A stretch of 64,000 nt of DNA, taken from Nitrosomonas sp. PY1 (GTDB taxonomy: Bacteria; Pseudomonadota; Gammaproteobacteria; Burkholderiales; Nitrosomonadaceae). Made by a program: the position numbers and the translations under genes. The stretch is taken from the NCBI RefSeq assembly GCF_022836435.1, contig NZ_BQXC01000001.1:942121-1006120 (forward strand), given 5' to 3'. The notes under the pieces are model-generated. The model ran no database searches, was not told the DNA's origin, and worked only from the letters and a program-made list of their open reading frames with translations. This document shows, piece after piece, positions 17,629 through 28,118 of this stretch. Numbering within the stretch: position 1 is the first letter of the stretch; each line of letters starts with the position of its first letter.

Positions 17629-19161
17629 ATGCAAGAGCATTTGATTATTTTTGATACGACCTTGCGAGATGGTGAACAAAGTCCTGGCGCTTCCATGACT
17701 AAAGAAGAGAAAGTGCGTATTGCTTGGCAATTGGAGCGCATGAGGGTTGATGTCATTGAAGCTGGTTTTCCTGCGGCTTCCAATGGAGACTTTGAGGCAG
17801 TCAAAGCCGTCGCTGATTCAGTCAAAGAAAGCACAGTATGTGCGCTGGCACGTGCCATTGAGGTGGATATTCAGCGTGCTGGCGAGGCTCTAAAGTGTGC
17901 AAAATCTTCTCGGATTCATACATTTATTGCCACTTCACCGATTCATATGCAGAATAAGCTTAGAATGGCACCTGAGCAGGTAATTGAGCAGGCAGTAAAA
18001 GCAGTGAAATGGGCGCGTCGGTATACTGACAATGTTGAATTTTCTCCAGAGGATGCGGGGCGTTCGGAAGTCGATTTCTTATGTCGAATTCTTGAATTAG
18101 TCATTGATGCTGGTGCGACTACATTAAATATTCCGGATACGGTGGGTTACACCATGCCCGACCAATTTGGTAAGCTGATTAATCAGTTGCGAGAACGAAT
18201 TCCAAATTCTGATAAGGCTATTTTTTCAGTACATTGCCACAATGATCTGGGATTGGCCGTTGCAAACTCACTTACCGCTGTGATGAATGGCGCACGCCAA
18301 ATTGAGTGTACGATTAATGGATTGGGCGAAAGAGCGGGCAACGCTTCCTTAGAAGAAATAGTGATGGCGGTTCGTACACGCCAAGATTATTTTCCGTGCG
18401 ATACTCGCATAGATGCGACACACATTGTTTCGGCCAGTAAATTGGTATCGAGCATTACTGGATTTCCGGTGCAACCCAATAAAGCGATTGTGGGAGCAAA
18501 TGCATTTGCACACGAATCTGGCATTCACCAAGATGGTGTTTTGAAGCATCGAGAAACGTATGAAATTATGCGAGCAGAGGATGTTGGCTGGGGAGAAAAC
18601 AAATTGTTACTCGGTAAACATTCTGGGCGCAATGCATTTCGTACACGATTAACTGAGCTAGGGATTGAGTTTGAGTCTGAGGAAATGCTCAATAGCATGT
18701 TTGCACGTTTTAAGGAATTGGCTGATAAAAAACATGAAATATTTGATGAAGATTTGCAGGCACTTGCTTCTGATGAAGTGATTGTGTCGCACGAATGCTT
18801 CCGGCTTGTATCATTGATAGTTCATAGTGAGACGGGTGAAGTTCCTTACGCACGTATCGTAATTTCTGAAAATGGTAACGAAATACACGCCGAGGCACGA
18901 GGAAGCGGCCCTGTGGACGCGACTTTTCGCGCCATTGAATCGTTGTTGAATAGTGAATCCCAACTGCAATTGTATTCTGTGAATAACATCACCAGCGGAA
19001 CAGATGCACAAGGAGAGGTAACCGTGCGGTTATATAAATCTGATCGTATTGTGAATGGACAGGGGGCCGATACTGATATTGTTGTGGCTTCTGCAAAGGC
19101 TTACCTGAATGCACTCAATAAGCTATGTCATAAATTGGAGCGTGCGCATCCACAAGTATAA
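17629..19161 (+). CDS. leuA: 2-isopropylmalate synthase
   Basis: First enzyme of leucine synthesis, condensing acetyl-CoA with 2-oxoisovalerate. About 510 residues. The N-terminal TIM barrel has [14 protein letters not shown] and the metal-binding [13 protein letters not shown]; the C-terminal LeuA regulatory domain (feedback by leucine) is present. GGAGAG at 17619-17624 favours the ATG at 17629 (or 17626) over 17617. It ends the ilv-psd-pssA-leuA run. Confidence 0.94.
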   Translation: MQEHLIIFDTTLRDGEQSPGASMTKEEKVRIAWQLERMRVDVIEAGFPAASNGDFEAVKAVADSVKESTVCALARAIEVDIQRAGEALKCAKSSRIHTFIATSPIHMQNKLRMAPEQVIEQAVKAVKWARRYTDNVEFSPEDAGRSEVDFLCRILELVIDAGATTLNIPDTVGYTMPDQFGKLINQLRERIPNSDKAIFSVHCHNDLGLAVANSLTAVMNGARQIECTINGLGERAGNASLEEIVMAVRTRQDYFPCDTRIDATHIVSASKLVSSITGFPVQPNKAIVGANAFAHESGIHQDGVLKHRETYEIMRAEDVGWGENKLLLGKHSGRNAFRTRLTELGIEFESEEMLNSMFARFKELADKKHEIFDEDLQALASDEVIVSHECFRLVSLIVHSETGEVPYARIVISENGNEIHAEARGSGPVDATFRAIESLLNSESQLQLYSVNNITSGTDAQGEVTVRLYKSDRIVNGQGADTDIVVASAKAYLNALNKLCHKLERAHPQV

Positions 19162-19189
19162 GGCACGATTGAATCTTGGGAATTTTGAT

Positions 19190-19654
19190 GTGTTAAAACA
19201 TACCGTAATTGTTCTATTAATGGGAGTTCTTTTACTATTTTGTACGCAAATATTTGCATTTCAGTTTCAGGACACGACAGGAAAGACCCATCAACTTTCC
19301 GACTATAAGGGACGTTGGGTGATTGTGAATTTTTGGGCAACTTGGTGCCCACCGTGCTTAAAAGAAATTCCTGATTTGATCGCATTATATAACAATCGAC
19401 AAGATATCATGATCATTGGCGTTGCGATGGATATGGACGATCCTAAAGTGGTACTGGATTTTGTCCAGTCAATGGCTATTAATTACCCTATAGTATTAGG
19501 CAATCCGCAGCTTGCGGCGCAGATTGATGAAATTTCTTTATTACCCAGTACTTACTTTTATGATCCAAATGGAGAACCGGCTGCGCGTCAATTAGGAATT
19601 GTTTCTCGTGATAGCATTGAACAATTTATTGCATCCAAATCACCACAGAAGTAA
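19190..19654 (+). CDS. TlpA-like periplasmic thioredoxin-fold protein
   Basis: A 154-residue protein starting at GTG 19190, with a hydrophobic signal/anchor (HTVIVLLMGVLLLFCTQIFA) followed by a TlpA/ResA-type thioredoxin fold. The redox motif WCPPC lies in VNFWATWCPPCLKEIP. Likely a periplasmic disulfide reductant, as in cytochrome c or cytochrome oxidase maturation; the exact client is unknown. A longer frame begins inside leuA (19109), but the signal peptide supports the GTG start. Confidence 0.85.
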   Translation: MLKHTVIVLLMGVLLLFCTQIFAFQFQDTTGKTHQLSDYKGRWVIVNFWATWCPPCLKEIPDLIALYNNRQDIMIIGVAMDMDDPKVVLDFVQSMAINYPIVLGNPQLAAQIDEISLLPSTYFYDPNGEPAARQLGIVSRDSIEQFIASKSPQK

Positions 19655-19666
19655 AAAAATCCTTTT

Positions 19667-20284
19667 TTATTGACTAGCCAATTGATGATGAGAGGAAGGC
19701 GAAGAGTATCGCCACTGGGTCGACCATTTATCAAATACTAATTGAGGATAGGTAGCTATACCGAGGCTGCCATTATATCGGCCTAGTGCACGAAAATAAT
19801 CGCCTTTTTCTATGTCGAGATAATGCCGCAAAATGGTGCATCCATAGCGTAGATTCACGCGTAGATGAAAAAGATTATGTTCTTCCTGACCGATGACATC
19901 AACCCAAAATGGCATTACTTGCATGTAACCTCGGGCACCTGCGCTTGAAATGGCGTATTTGTTGAAGCGACTTTCAACTTGAATCACGCTTAAGACAATT
20001 TGCGGATCAAGTCCCGCACGTTTTGATTCATAATAAACTGTACGTAGAAATTCATCACGTTCAATTGAGTTAGGTATGAATTTTTCCATACGCTGACTCA
20101 TTGTAGTAAGCCAAGCGGTATTATCTGCTATAGCCACATACTCGATATACGAAACAGCCTGATCGCTGATCTCATGAAAAGAAATTGTTTGTGTGCTGGC
20201 GGATTCGTACTCGTAGCGCTGTTGGTTTGCGACCAGGGGGCTTGAAAATGCTATCAGTAGAACTGCATAGATTAGTAGATACAT
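19667..20284 (-). CDS. lytic transglycosylase, SLT domain
   Basis: A 205-residue exported murein hydrolase. An N-terminal signal peptide ([17 protein letters not shown]) precedes an Slt domain whose catalytic Glu lies in [10 protein letters not shown], followed by [15 protein letters not shown]. It cleaves glycan strands to give anhydromuropeptides. Its start overlaps the proS stop by 13 bp, so the two are translated together. Confidence 0.9.
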   Translation of the reverse strand: MYLLIYAVLLIAFSSPLVANQQRYEYESASTQTISFHEISDQAVSYIEYVAIADNTAWLTTMSQRMEKFIPNSIERDEFLRTVYYESKRAGLDPQIVLSVIQVESRFNKYAISSAGARGYMQVMPFWVDVIGQEEHNLFHLRVNLRYGCTILRHYLDIEKGDYFRALGRYNGSLGIATYPQLVFDKWSTQWRYSSPSSHHQLASQ

Positions 20285-21981
20285 AACTTTTGTTTGATAA
20301 AGAATAAAATGTCATCAATAGCAATTGATTGTGCAGTTTGATCTGTGCGTCCTTGATATTCGATTATTGACTGTTTTAATCCACGTTCACCGATAACAAT
20401 TCGATGAGGGATACCAATCAGTTCCATATCCGCAAACATCACACCGGGTCGCTCATTACGATCATCCAGTAGCACTTCAATGCCTTCATTCATAAATACT
20501 CGATACAGTTTTTCAGCAGTTTGCTTGACCAGCTCACTTTTTTCCAAACCAATAGGCACAATCGCGAGTTGAAATGGTGCCATCGCAATGGGAAAAATAA
20601 TACCATGATCGTCATGATTTTGTTCAATAGCGGCGGCAACAATACGTGAAATACCAATACCGTAGCATCCCATTTCCATCCAATGTGATTGCCCGGATTC
20701 ATCTAAAAAGCTTGCCTTCATGAGTTGCGAATATTTAGTCCTTAATTGAAAAATATGGCCTACCTCTATTCCGCGGCAAATTTCCAATTGACCTTTACCA
20801 TCTGGAGAGGTATCGCCATTGACTACATTGCGGATATCAAAAATATGCTCGGGTATTTTTAAATCGCGATCAAAATTGACTTCCGTTAAGTGAAATCCCT
20901 CCACATTGGCACCGCATGCAAAGTTACTCATATTGATTACTGCTTGATCGGCGATAATGGAACAGTCTATTCCAACGGGCCCGATATAGCCTGGAACTGT
21001 ACCTGTTTGCTGTAGAATATCCTGTTCGCTTGCCATTTCAAACTCAGATAAGAAGGGTATTTTCTTGACCTTTAATTCATTGAGCTGATGATCGCCACGT
21101 AATAGCAGTAAGAAAAATTGATCGTTTGCTTTGATGGCTAAAGTTTTCAGCGTTTTCTCTAGTGGAATGCCTAAAAAGCTTGCTACTTCAGCGCAGGTTT
21201 TCTTATTGGGTGTTGGTATTTTCTGCATTTCACCTTGTGGTGCAGCGCGTATATTTGGTGCAGGTAGAGCGGTAGCCAATTCTATATTGGCGGCATAATC
21301 CGAAGTTGGGCAAAATGCGATTGCATCTTCTCCCGAATCGGCAAGTACGTGGAATTCATGCGAATGGCTACCGCCGATTGCGCCAGTATCTGCCGCAACC
21401 GCGCGGAATTTTAAGCCCAGTCGAGTGAAAATGCGGCTATACGTTTCATGCATGAGCCGATAAGTTTTTAGTAAGCTTGATTCATCAACATGAAAGGAAT
21501 AGCCATCTTTCATGATAAATTCGCGTGCACGCATGACACCGAAGCGCGGGCGGATTTCATCGCGAAACTTGGTTTGTATTTGATAAAAATTGACGGGTAA
21601 TTGACGGTAACTTTTAATTTCCTTGCGTACAATGTCTGTGATGATTTCTTCATGGGTTGGGCCAAAGCAAAAATCATGTTCGTGTCGGTCTTTGATTTTT
21701 AACATTTGTGGACCGAATACATCCCAACGCCCGGTTTCTTGCCATAACTCACTGGGTTGTACCGCTGGCATAAGAACTTCGATGGCGTTACTGGCATTCA
21801 TTTCTTCACGTACGATATTTTCGACCTTGCGCAGTATTCTGAGGCCTAATGGCATCCAGGTATAAAGCCCGCTTCCAAGGCGTTTGATCAATCCGGCGCG
21901 TAGCATGAGTTTATGGCTGGGGAGCTCTGCTTCTGTCGGTGCTTCTTTAAGGGTAGAAATAAAAAATTGCGAAACGCGCAT
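20272..21981 (-). CDS. proS: prolyl-tRNA synthetase
   Basis: Class II synthetase of 569 residues, the bacterial long type with an editing (INS) domain inserted between motifs 2 and 3. Visible are the N-terminal [16 protein letters not shown], the motif 2 region [18 protein letters not shown], the motif 3 region [18 protein letters not shown], and the C-terminal anticodon-binding domain. Divergent from rppH, the usual betaproteobacterial arrangement. Confidence 0.95.
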   Translation of the reverse strand: MRVSQFFISTLKEAPTEAELPSHKLMLRAGLIKRLGSGLYTWMPLGLRILRKVENIVREEMNASNAIEVLMPAVQPSELWQETGRWDVFGPQMLKIKDRHEHDFCFGPTHEEIITDIVRKEIKSYRQLPVNFYQIQTKFRDEIRPRFGVMRAREFIMKDGYSFHVDESSLLKTYRLMHETYSRIFTRLGLKFRAVAADTGAIGGSHSHEFHVLADSGEDAIAFCPTSDYAANIELATALPAPNIRAAPQGEMQKIPTPNKKTCAEVASFLGIPLEKTLKTLAIKANDQFFLLLLRGDHQLNELKVKKIPFLSEFEMASEQDILQQTGTVPGYIGPVGIDCSIIADQAVINMSNFACGANVEGFHLTEVNFDRDLKIPEHIFDIRNVVNGDTSPDGKGQLEICRGIEVGHIFQLRTKYSQLMKASFLDESGQSHWMEMGCYGIGISRIVAAAIEQNHDDHGIIFPIAMAPFQLAIVPIGLEKSELVKQTAEKLYRVFMNEGIEVLLDDRNERPGVMFADMELIGIPHRIVIGERGLKQSIIEYQGRTDQTAQSIAIDDILFFIKQKLCIY

Positions 21982-22199
21982 GGTTCATTCCATTGAAACT
22001 AAAAAAGATCGCCATTCTACCCTGAAATAAATAGTGTTAGTACGCATCTAATCCAAGTGGGGTTTTGCATTTCGTTAAGCTGCAAGCAAAATCAAAGAAT
22101 GATCTACCTTCGGAGTCATTTTTTATTTTGTGATACTTTCAATCTGATGGAAAATATGAAAAAATCTACATACTTGATGGATTAAAATGGGTAATTCAC

Positions 22200-22727
22200 A
22201 TGATAGACCGTAATGGATATCGCCCGAATGTTGGTATTATCTTGCTGAATTCTAGAAACGAAGTATTTTGGGGTAAACGCATCAAACAAAATTCTTGGCA
22301 ATTTCCGCAAGGTGGTATTAAGTCAGGCGAAAGTCCTGAGCAAGCCATGTATCGGGAATTAACCGAGGAGATCGGTTTACATTCCAATCATGTACAGATC
22401 GTTGGTCGTACGAAAGACTGGTTACGTTATGAGGTGCCAGAGCGGTGGATAAGACGTGAGTGGCGTGGTAATTATAAGGGACAGAAGCAAATTTGGTACT
22501 TGCTGCGTTTAACAGGGCGTGATAGCGATGTATCTCTGCGTCGCAGTACACATCCGGAGTTTGATGCTTGGCGATGGAACCAATATTGGGTGGAATTGGA
22601 TTCGGTCGTTGAATTTAAACGGAAAGTATATATGCAAGCACTAACAGAGTTAGCACGGCTTCTAAAGCTGGATTGTTGTCAGGAGAAAAATTATAGCAAT
22701 AAAATAATAACAAATGATGAGATTTGA
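22200..22727 (+). CDS. rppH: RNA 5'-pyrophosphohydrolase
   Basis: A 175-residue Nudix hydrolase that removes pyrophosphate from mRNA 5' ends and starts decay. The N-terminus [17 protein letters not shown] is diagnostic for RppH. The Nudix box starts [17 protein letters not shown] and continues TEEIG with all catalytic glutamates. Divergent from proS. Confidence 0.94.
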   Translation: MIDRNGYRPNVGIILLNSRNEVFWGKRIKQNSWQFPQGGIKSGESPEQAMYRELTEEIGLHSNHVQIVGRTKDWLRYEVPERWIRREWRGNYKGQKQIWYLLRLTGRDSDVSLRRSTHPEFDAWRWNQYWVELDSVVEFKRKVYMQALTELARLLKLDCCQEKNYSNKIITNDEI

Positions 22728-22837
22728 TCAGAAAAATAAACCGAAGTGAAGATTGTTCGGGTGAAGAAAAAAATTATTAGATGGATATATAAGTATTACT
22801 ATATTGAAGTTTAAAAGAATTTAACCGAGTGGCTTAG

Positions 22838-22851
22838 TCTGTGATCACAGA
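22838..22851. promoter_or_regulatory. 14-bp perfect palindrome upstream of the peroxidase gene
   Basis: TCTGTGATCACAGA is its own reverse complement and lies about 120 bp before the peroxidase start. The TGTGA/TCACA arms recall Crp-family half-sites but without the usual 6-bp spacer, so the cognate regulator is unclear. Confidence 0.45.
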
Positions 22852-22973
22852 TTGCTGATAATAAATCTTCCTAATGTGATATTGTTTACTAAACTCAGGC
22901 GTAACCGGCTGCGCCATTACAGTCGTATTTTAATGTACAGTGTTTTTTGTTTTGTTTCTAAGGGAGAAAATTG

Positions 22974-23966
22974 ATGAAGGTACGTACACTGGTTGCATCA
23001 CTGTTATCGATTAGCGCCTTTGCTATTTCGATGAATGCTTTAGCCAATGAGCCTATTCAGCCTATTAAACCGGCGGTTGTAAAAAATCCAGATATGGTAG
23101 AGCTAGGTAAAATGCTATTTTTTGATCCGAGATTATCTAAATCCGGTTTTATTTCCTGTAACTCTTGTCATAACTTAAGTATGGGGGGAACGGATAATAT
23201 TCCAAGCTCCATAGGTCATAAATGGTTTCAAGGACCTATTAATGCTCCAACTGTGCTAAATTCAAGTATGAATCTGGCGCAATTCTGGGATGGACGTGCT
23301 AAAGATCTTAAAGAACAAGCGGGTGGGCCTATTGCGAACCCTGGGGAAATGGGATCTACCCATAAAGTGGCTGTTGAAGTCATTCAATCCATTCCGCAAT
23401 ATCACGGTTATTTTGAGAAAGCATTTGGTTCTAAAGAAATTAATATCGATAAAGTCACAGAAGCGATTGCTGCTTTTGAGGAGACTTTAGTAACACCCAA
23501 TTCGCGTTTTGATAAATGGCTACAGGGCGATAAAGCTGCGATCAATCAACAGGAATTGGAAGGATACGAATTATTCAAGAATGTCGGCTGTGTAAGTTGC
23601 CATTTTGGTGCGGCAGTAGGTGGGGGTATGTATCAAAAATTTGGAGTACATACACCTTATAAAACTACTAGTAAGATCGAAGGCAGGAAAGCCGTCACAG
23701 GAAAAGACGAAGATTTGAATGTATTTAAAGTGCCTACTTTGCGCAATATCGAATTAACCTATCCCTACTTTCATGATGGTGCTGTGACTTCGTTAGAGGA
23801 CGCGGTTAGAACTATGGGAAAAATACAGCTCAATAAAGACTTAAATGAAAAAGATGTGAGTAGTATCGTTGCATTTTTAAAAACACTGACGGGTGATCAG
23901 CCTAATATCAAATTACCGATCCTGCCGCCGTCAAATAACAATACGCCCAAGCCAGTACCATTTTAA
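22974..23966 (+). CDS. di-haem cytochrome c peroxidase
   Basis: A 330-residue periplasmic CCP/MauG-family protein reducing hydrogen peroxide with electrons from cytochrome c. A signal peptide ending MNALA is followed by two haem c sites: CNSCH (about residue 60) and CVSCH (about 210). The LGKMLFFDPRLS, PTVLNSS and FKVPTLRNIELTYPYFHDG blocks are typical of CCPs. ATG 22974 after AAGGGAGAAAA is the start; a TTG precedes it directly. A palindrome upstream and a strong hairpin downstream suggest a single-gene unit. Confidence 0.92.
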   Translation: MKVRTLVASLLSISAFAISMNALANEPIQPIKPAVVKNPDMVELGKMLFFDPRLSKSGFISCNSCHNLSMGGTDNIPSSIGHKWFQGPINAPTVLNSSMNLAQFWDGRAKDLKEQAGGPIANPGEMGSTHKVAVEVIQSIPQYHGYFEKAFGSKEINIDKVTEAIAAFEETLVTPNSRFDKWLQGDKAAINQQELEGYELFKNVGCVSCHFGAAVGGGMYQKFGVHTPYKTTSKIEGRKAVTGKDEDLNVFKVPTLRNIELTYPYFHDGAVTSLEDAVRTMGKIQLNKDLNEKDVSSIVAFLKTLTGDQPNIKLPILPPSNNNTPKPVPF

Positions 23967-24016
23967 TCTGGTTGTGGTTAGTATAAAGATAGTTATTATT
24001 AATATGTGAAGTTGGT

Positions 24017-24052
24017 ATGGAGCATTCATTTTAAAGAAAATGAATGCTCCAT
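24017..24052. terminator. 16-bp perfect hairpin after the peroxidase gene
   Basis: ATGGAGCATTCATTTT pairs perfectly with its complement across a 4-nt AAAG loop, 50 bp after the peroxidase stop. It lacks a T-run on the plus strand. Its core GGAGCAT/ATGCTCC and the following ATCGG recur in the hairpin at 52913-52943. Confidence 0.6.
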
Positions 24053-24198
24053 CGGAGATGCTGGTTGTGCATATGATTGTCGTCAATCATCAATTTATCT
24101 GCAAAATTTAGCTTGTTTAATACGAACTGCTAGATTTACACAAAAAAATGAAGTAGAGTCACTATTCCGCCAACCATAATTAGAATAAGGAATTACCT

Positions 24199-24444
24199 AT
24201 GGGTAATAAGGGGCAGCTGCTGCAAGATCCATTTCTCAATATATTAAGGAAAGAGCATATTCCGGTATCAATATATTTGGTAAATGGAATTAAACTGCAG
24301 GGACAAATTGATTCGTTTGACCAGTATGTAGTGTTGTTGAAGAACTCTGTTACGCAGATGGTATATAAGCATGCTATCTCTACTGTAGTACCTGCAAGGT
24401 CTGTGACTATTCCAATTGAAGTGTCAGAGTCTCATGATATATAG
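24199..24444 (+). CDS. hfq: RNA chaperone Hfq
   Basis: An 81-residue Sm-like protein that forms hexamers and pairs small RNAs with mRNAs. Sm1 ([20 protein letters not shown]...[13 protein letters not shown]) and Sm2 ([12 protein letters not shown]) are both complete; the KH motif of the proximal RNA face is YKHAIST. The C-terminal tail is short, as in betaproteobacteria. It leads the hfq-hflX-hflK-hflC run. Confidence 0.97.
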   Translation: MGNKGQLLQDPFLNILRKEHIPVSIYLVNGIKLQGQIDSFDQYVVLLKNSVTQMVYKHAISTVVPARSVTIPIEVSESHDI

Positions 24445-24468
24445 CACTTGAGTGCACCTGACTCGGGT

Positions 24469-25644
24469 ATGTTTGAATTAAAACAAAACCTAACAAATGC
24501 TATTCTTGTGAGTCTCGATTTTGGTTGTGGTGATTACCATGGCCGATTGCATGAATTACAGCAACTGGTATTAAGTGCAAATCTTGCTATTGCTGGAATT
24601 GTAGAAGGAAAGAGATCGCGTCCTGATGCAAGCACTTTTATTGGTTCGGGTAAAGTTGATGAAGTAGCTCGGCTTGTTTCGAGTACGAATGCTGCACTCG
24701 TTGTTTTTAATCATGATCTTTCTCCCGCGCAGCAGCGTAACTTATCAGTGTATTTAAAATGTAATGTAGTAGAGCGTACCAGTTTAATTTTAGATATTTT
24801 TGCGCAGCGAGCCAAAAGTTATGAAGGACGATTGCAAGTTGAATTGGCGCAACTTGAGCATCTTGCTACGCGATTGATTCGAGGTTGGACTCACTTGGAA
24901 CGGCAAAAAGGAGGGATTGGTCTTCGTGGACCTGGTGAAACACAATTAGAAACTGATCGTCGTTTAATTCGCAAACGTGTCAAGTTATTAAAAGAAAAAT
25001 TATCGGTATTACAACGTCAGCGAACAGTACAAAAACGACAGAGGCAACGTGCGCAAATATTGTCCGTCTCGATTGTTGGGTATACGAATGCAGGAAAATC
25101 AACGCTTTTTAATAAATTAACTGCTGCGAAAAGCTATGCGGCTGATCAGCTTTTTGCAACCTTAGATACGACCACGCGGAAATTGTATTTGAGTGAAGCA
25201 GCAGGGATAGTTACGGTTTCCGATACCGTGGGATTCATTAGAGATTTGCCACATACATTAGTAGCTGCGTTTCGTGCGACACTTGAAGAGACGGTACAGG
25301 CGGATATATTGCTGCATGTAATAGATGCAAGTGCTTCTAATTGGAATGAGCAAGTAGATCAGGTGAATAAAACTCTCAAAGATATAGGTGCAGATACTAT
25401 TCCACAGATCCAGATTTTCAATAAGAGCGATTTAATGGTTTCGTTGATTACTGCAGGGGCAAAGTATGTGCGCGATGAATATGGTAGAATGAATCGGATT
25501 TGTATAAGCGCTAAGACTGGCGATGGTCTGGATTTTTTAAGACTAGCATTGGCAGAATCAATTTTAGAGCATTCTAAGAAAACAGATAGAGAATCTGCTA
25601 TTGGTACAAAAGAAGTAATCGAAGTCCATACTTCAATGCAATGA
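24469..25644 (+). CDS. hflX: ribosome-associated GTPase HflX
   Basis: A 391-residue GTPase that splits or rescues stalled ribosomes under stress. The HflX N-terminal domain (IVEGKRSRPDASTFIGSGKV) and a basic coiled linker (GGIGLRGPGETQLETDRR) precede the G domain: G1 GYTNAGKST, G3 DTVGF, G4 NKSD. I chose ATG 24469; TTG 24448, four bases after hfq, would add seven residues. Confidence 0.94.
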   Translation: MFELKQNLTNAILVSLDFGCGDYHGRLHELQQLVLSANLAIAGIVEGKRSRPDASTFIGSGKVDEVARLVSSTNAALVVFNHDLSPAQQRNLSVYLKCNVVERTSLILDIFAQRAKSYEGRLQVELAQLEHLATRLIRGWTHLERQKGGIGLRGPGETQLETDRRLIRKRVKLLKEKLSVLQRQRTVQKRQRQRAQILSVSIVGYTNAGKSTLFNKLTAAKSYAADQLFATLDTTTRKLYLSEAAGIVTVSDTVGFIRDLPHTLVAAFRATLEETVQADILLHVIDASASNWNEQVDQVNKTLKDIGADTIPQIQIFNKSDLMVSLITAGAKYVRDEYGRMNRICISAKTGDGLDFLRLALAESILEHSKKTDRESAIGTKEVIEVHTSMQ

Positions 25645-25679
25645 CTTTTTTGAACGAATACAATAGGAACTAGACTATT

Positions 25680-26864
25680 ATGGGATTAGATGATCCTCAA
25701 TGGGGGAAAAATAAGGGTGGTTCCAATCCACCGGATTTGGATGAAGTATTGCGGAACGTCAATAAAAAAATAAACAGTTTTTTCGGTCAAAAAAAAGGTA
25801 ATCATAAAGATGATGACCAGAATCAACGTAATCGGGAATCCAAACCGCACGGCAGTGGAAGTATTGTATTAATTATGGGTTTAATGTTGGCGGTGTGGCT
25901 TGCAAGTGGATTTTACATCGTCGATGAAGGACAGCGGGGCGTTGTGCTACGCTTCGGAAAGTATGTTGATACTACGCCCGCCGGTTTGCGCTGGCATATG
26001 CCGTATCCTGTTGAAAAAGCTGAATTAGTCAATGTCAGTCAAGTTCGTACAGTAGAAATCGGTTACCGTAGTAATGTAAAGAATAAAGTGCTGCGTGAGT
26101 CGCTCATGTTGACGGATGATGAAAATATCATCGATATACAATTTGCAGTGCAATATATATTGAATGATCCTGAAAATTTTCTTTTCAAGAATCGTAGCCC
26201 GGAAGATGCAGTGTTGCAGGCAGCGGAAACGGCTATTCGAGAAGTGATTGGTAAAAGTAAAATGGATTATGTTCTATATGAAGGACGTGAGCAAGTTGCA
26301 GCTAACGCTACACAATTAATGCAAAGAATACTGGATCGTTATCAGATCGGTATCTTGATTAACAGGGTAACGATGCAAAACGCGCAACCGCCTGAACAAG
26401 TTCAAGCAGCTTTTGATGATGCAGTCAAAGCGGGACAAGACAGGGAACGTCAGAAAAATGAAGGACAAGCTTATGCTAATGACGTTATTCCCCGTGCTGT
26501 GGGTAGTGCTGCGCGGTTAATTCAAGAATCGGAAGGTTATAAACAACGTGTAATAGCAAGCGCGGAGGGTGATGCGAGTCGTTTTGAACAGATTCAGACT
26601 GAGTATAGTAAAGCACCTAGTGTTACTCGTGATCGCTTATATCTTGACATGATGCAACAGGTTTTGTCCTCAACAAGTAAGATTGTTGTCGATCAGAAAA
26701 ATGGTAACAATTTGCTGTATTTGCCATTGGATAAGTTAATGAGTAGTGGGTCTCCACTGTCATCTCCCGTCAGTGTGCAGACTACACAGCCACAAGAAAC
26801 AGTATCGGATAGCAATCCAAGAACACGGGATTCTTTTCGCAGTCGTGAACGGGAGAGTCGATAA
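25680..26864 (+). CDS. hflK: HflK, FtsH protease modulator subunit
   Basis: A 394-residue SPFH/prohibitin protein. A glycine- and Asn-rich cytoplasmic N-terminus (DDPQWGKNKGGSNPPDLDEV) precedes one transmembrane helix near 60-80 and the band-7 domain in the periplasm. With HflC it forms the large ring around FtsH. Its stop abuts the hflC start. Confidence 0.95.
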   Translation: MGLDDPQWGKNKGGSNPPDLDEVLRNVNKKINSFFGQKKGNHKDDDQNQRNRESKPHGSGSIVLIMGLMLAVWLASGFYIVDEGQRGVVLRFGKYVDTTPAGLRWHMPYPVEKAELVNVSQVRTVEIGYRSNVKNKVLRESLMLTDDENIIDIQFAVQYILNDPENFLFKNRSPEDAVLQAAETAIREVIGKSKMDYVLYEGREQVAANATQLMQRILDRYQIGILINRVTMQNAQPPEQVQAAFDDAVKAGQDRERQKNEGQAYANDVIPRAVGSAARLIQESEGYKQRVIASAEGDASRFEQIQTEYSKAPSVTRDRLYLDMMQQVLSSTSKIVVDQKNGNNLLYLPLDKLMSSGSPLSSPVSVQTTQPQETVSDSNPRTRDSFRSRERESR

Positions 26865-27746
26865 ATGAGAAATTTTTCATCAGGTCTTTTGGGCGTCGTT
26901 GTTGCCTTGGTTTTTTTTGGTAGTTCGGTTATTTATATTGTTGATGAACGTCAGCAAGCAATTCTGTTCCAGTTGGGTGAAGTTATTGATGTTAAAACCA
27001 GTCCAGGTTTATATTTCAAAATTCCCATTGCGCAAAATGTGTTGTATTTCGAGAAGCGCATTTTAACGATGGATACGGATGAGCCTGAGCGGTTTATTAC
27101 ATCAGAGAAAAAGAACGTTTTAGTTGATCTCTTTGTCAAGTGGCGTATTGTTGACGTTAAGCAATACTATATTAGCGTACGTGGAGATGAGGGTTTGGCT
27201 CAAACGCGTTTGGCACAAACGATTAATGCAAGCTTGCGCGATGAATTCGGTAATCGTACGGTACATGATGTGGTATCAGGAGAGCGCGATAGAATTATGG
27301 AGATCATGCGTCAGAAAGCCGATAACGATGCGCGCTCCATTGGCGTAGAGGTTGTTGATGTTCGGTTGAAGCGCGTTGATTTACCACAAGAAGTGAGCGA
27401 ATCTGTTTACCGACGTATGGAAGCTGAGCGTAAGCGTGTCGCTAACGAATTGCGTTCAACGGGGGCTGCTGAGTCAGAAAAAATCCGTGCGGATGCAGAT
27501 AAACAGCGCGAGATTGTATTAGCTGAGGCTTATCGTGAAGCACAAAAGAATATGGGGCAAGGTGATGGGCAAGCAGCAGCTATTTACGCTTCGGCTTTCG
27601 AAAAAGATGCTGAGTTTTATGCATTCTGGAGAAGTATCGATGCATACAAGCAGTCATTTAAGAGCAAAGGCGATATGATGGTTCTTGAGCCTACTTCCGA
27701 CTTCTTTAAGTACTTAAAGCAACCGAGTATAACGGGGACAAAGTAA
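26865..27746 (+). CDS. hflC: HflC, FtsH protease modulator subunit
   Basis: A 293-residue SPFH protein with an N-terminal membrane anchor (GLLGVVVALVFFGSSVIYIV) and VDERQQAILFQLGE at the domain start. Partner of HflK in the HflKC-FtsH complex. The start codon follows the hflK stop directly. Confidence 0.95.
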   Translation: MRNFSSGLLGVVVALVFFGSSVIYIVDERQQAILFQLGEVIDVKTSPGLYFKIPIAQNVLYFEKRILTMDTDEPERFITSEKKNVLVDLFVKWRIVDVKQYYISVRGDEGLAQTRLAQTINASLRDEFGNRTVHDVVSGERDRIMEIMRQKADNDARSIGVEVVDVRLKRVDLPQEVSESVYRRMEAERKRVANELRSTGAAESEKIRADADKQREIVLAEAYREAQKNMGQGDGQAAAIYASAFEKDAEFYAFWRSIDAYKQSFKSKGDMMVLEPTSDFFKYLKQPSITGTK

Positions 27747-27779
27747 TTCTTGGCGTTTAACTACGGATTAGTTTATTAA

Positions 27780-27838
27780 CTCTCAAAGGGGTTCTGAGAT
27801 CGTGGTGGTAATACTCGATTAATGAACCTCTTAGTTTT
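27780..27838 (+). terminator. weak inverted repeat after hflC
   Basis: AAGGGGTTC and GAACCTCTT pair with one mismatch across a long 30-nt loop and are followed by AGTTTTTG. It may act as a partial terminator or processing site between hflC and the next gene. Confidence 0.25.
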
Positions 27839-27897
27839 TGTATGAGTGCATTCTCTCAATCAATGAAGTAACGATATGGAGTAAAGTTGTTGTGATG

Positions 27898-28083
27898 ATG
27901 TGGGAAAATTTTCTGATCGCGATTGCATTAATGTTAATTTTAGAAGGAATACTGCCTTTTTTATCTCCGCACACTTGGCGGGAAGCATTTAGGAAAATGA
28001 TTGAAATTAATGACAATCACATTCGATTTATTGGGCTAACTTCAATGCTGATTGGGGTAATGCTGCTACTCATCATCAGTTAA
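27898..28083 (+). CDS. DUF2065 (YjeT-like) small membrane protein
   Basis: A 61-residue inner-membrane protein with two helices; it begins MWENFLIAIALMLILEGILP and contains SPHTWREAFRKM between the helices, the signature of the family. Its function is unknown, but it is regularly found between hflC and hisZ or purA, as here. ATG 27898 is chosen because it gives the conserved N-terminus. Confidence 0.85.
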   Translation: MWENFLIAIALMLILEGILPFLSPHTWREAFRKMIEINDNHIRFIGLTSMLIGVMLLLIIS

Positions 28084-28118
28084 TTTTTTATATTTTTTGG
28101 CGACAAGTAAGTTGAATC

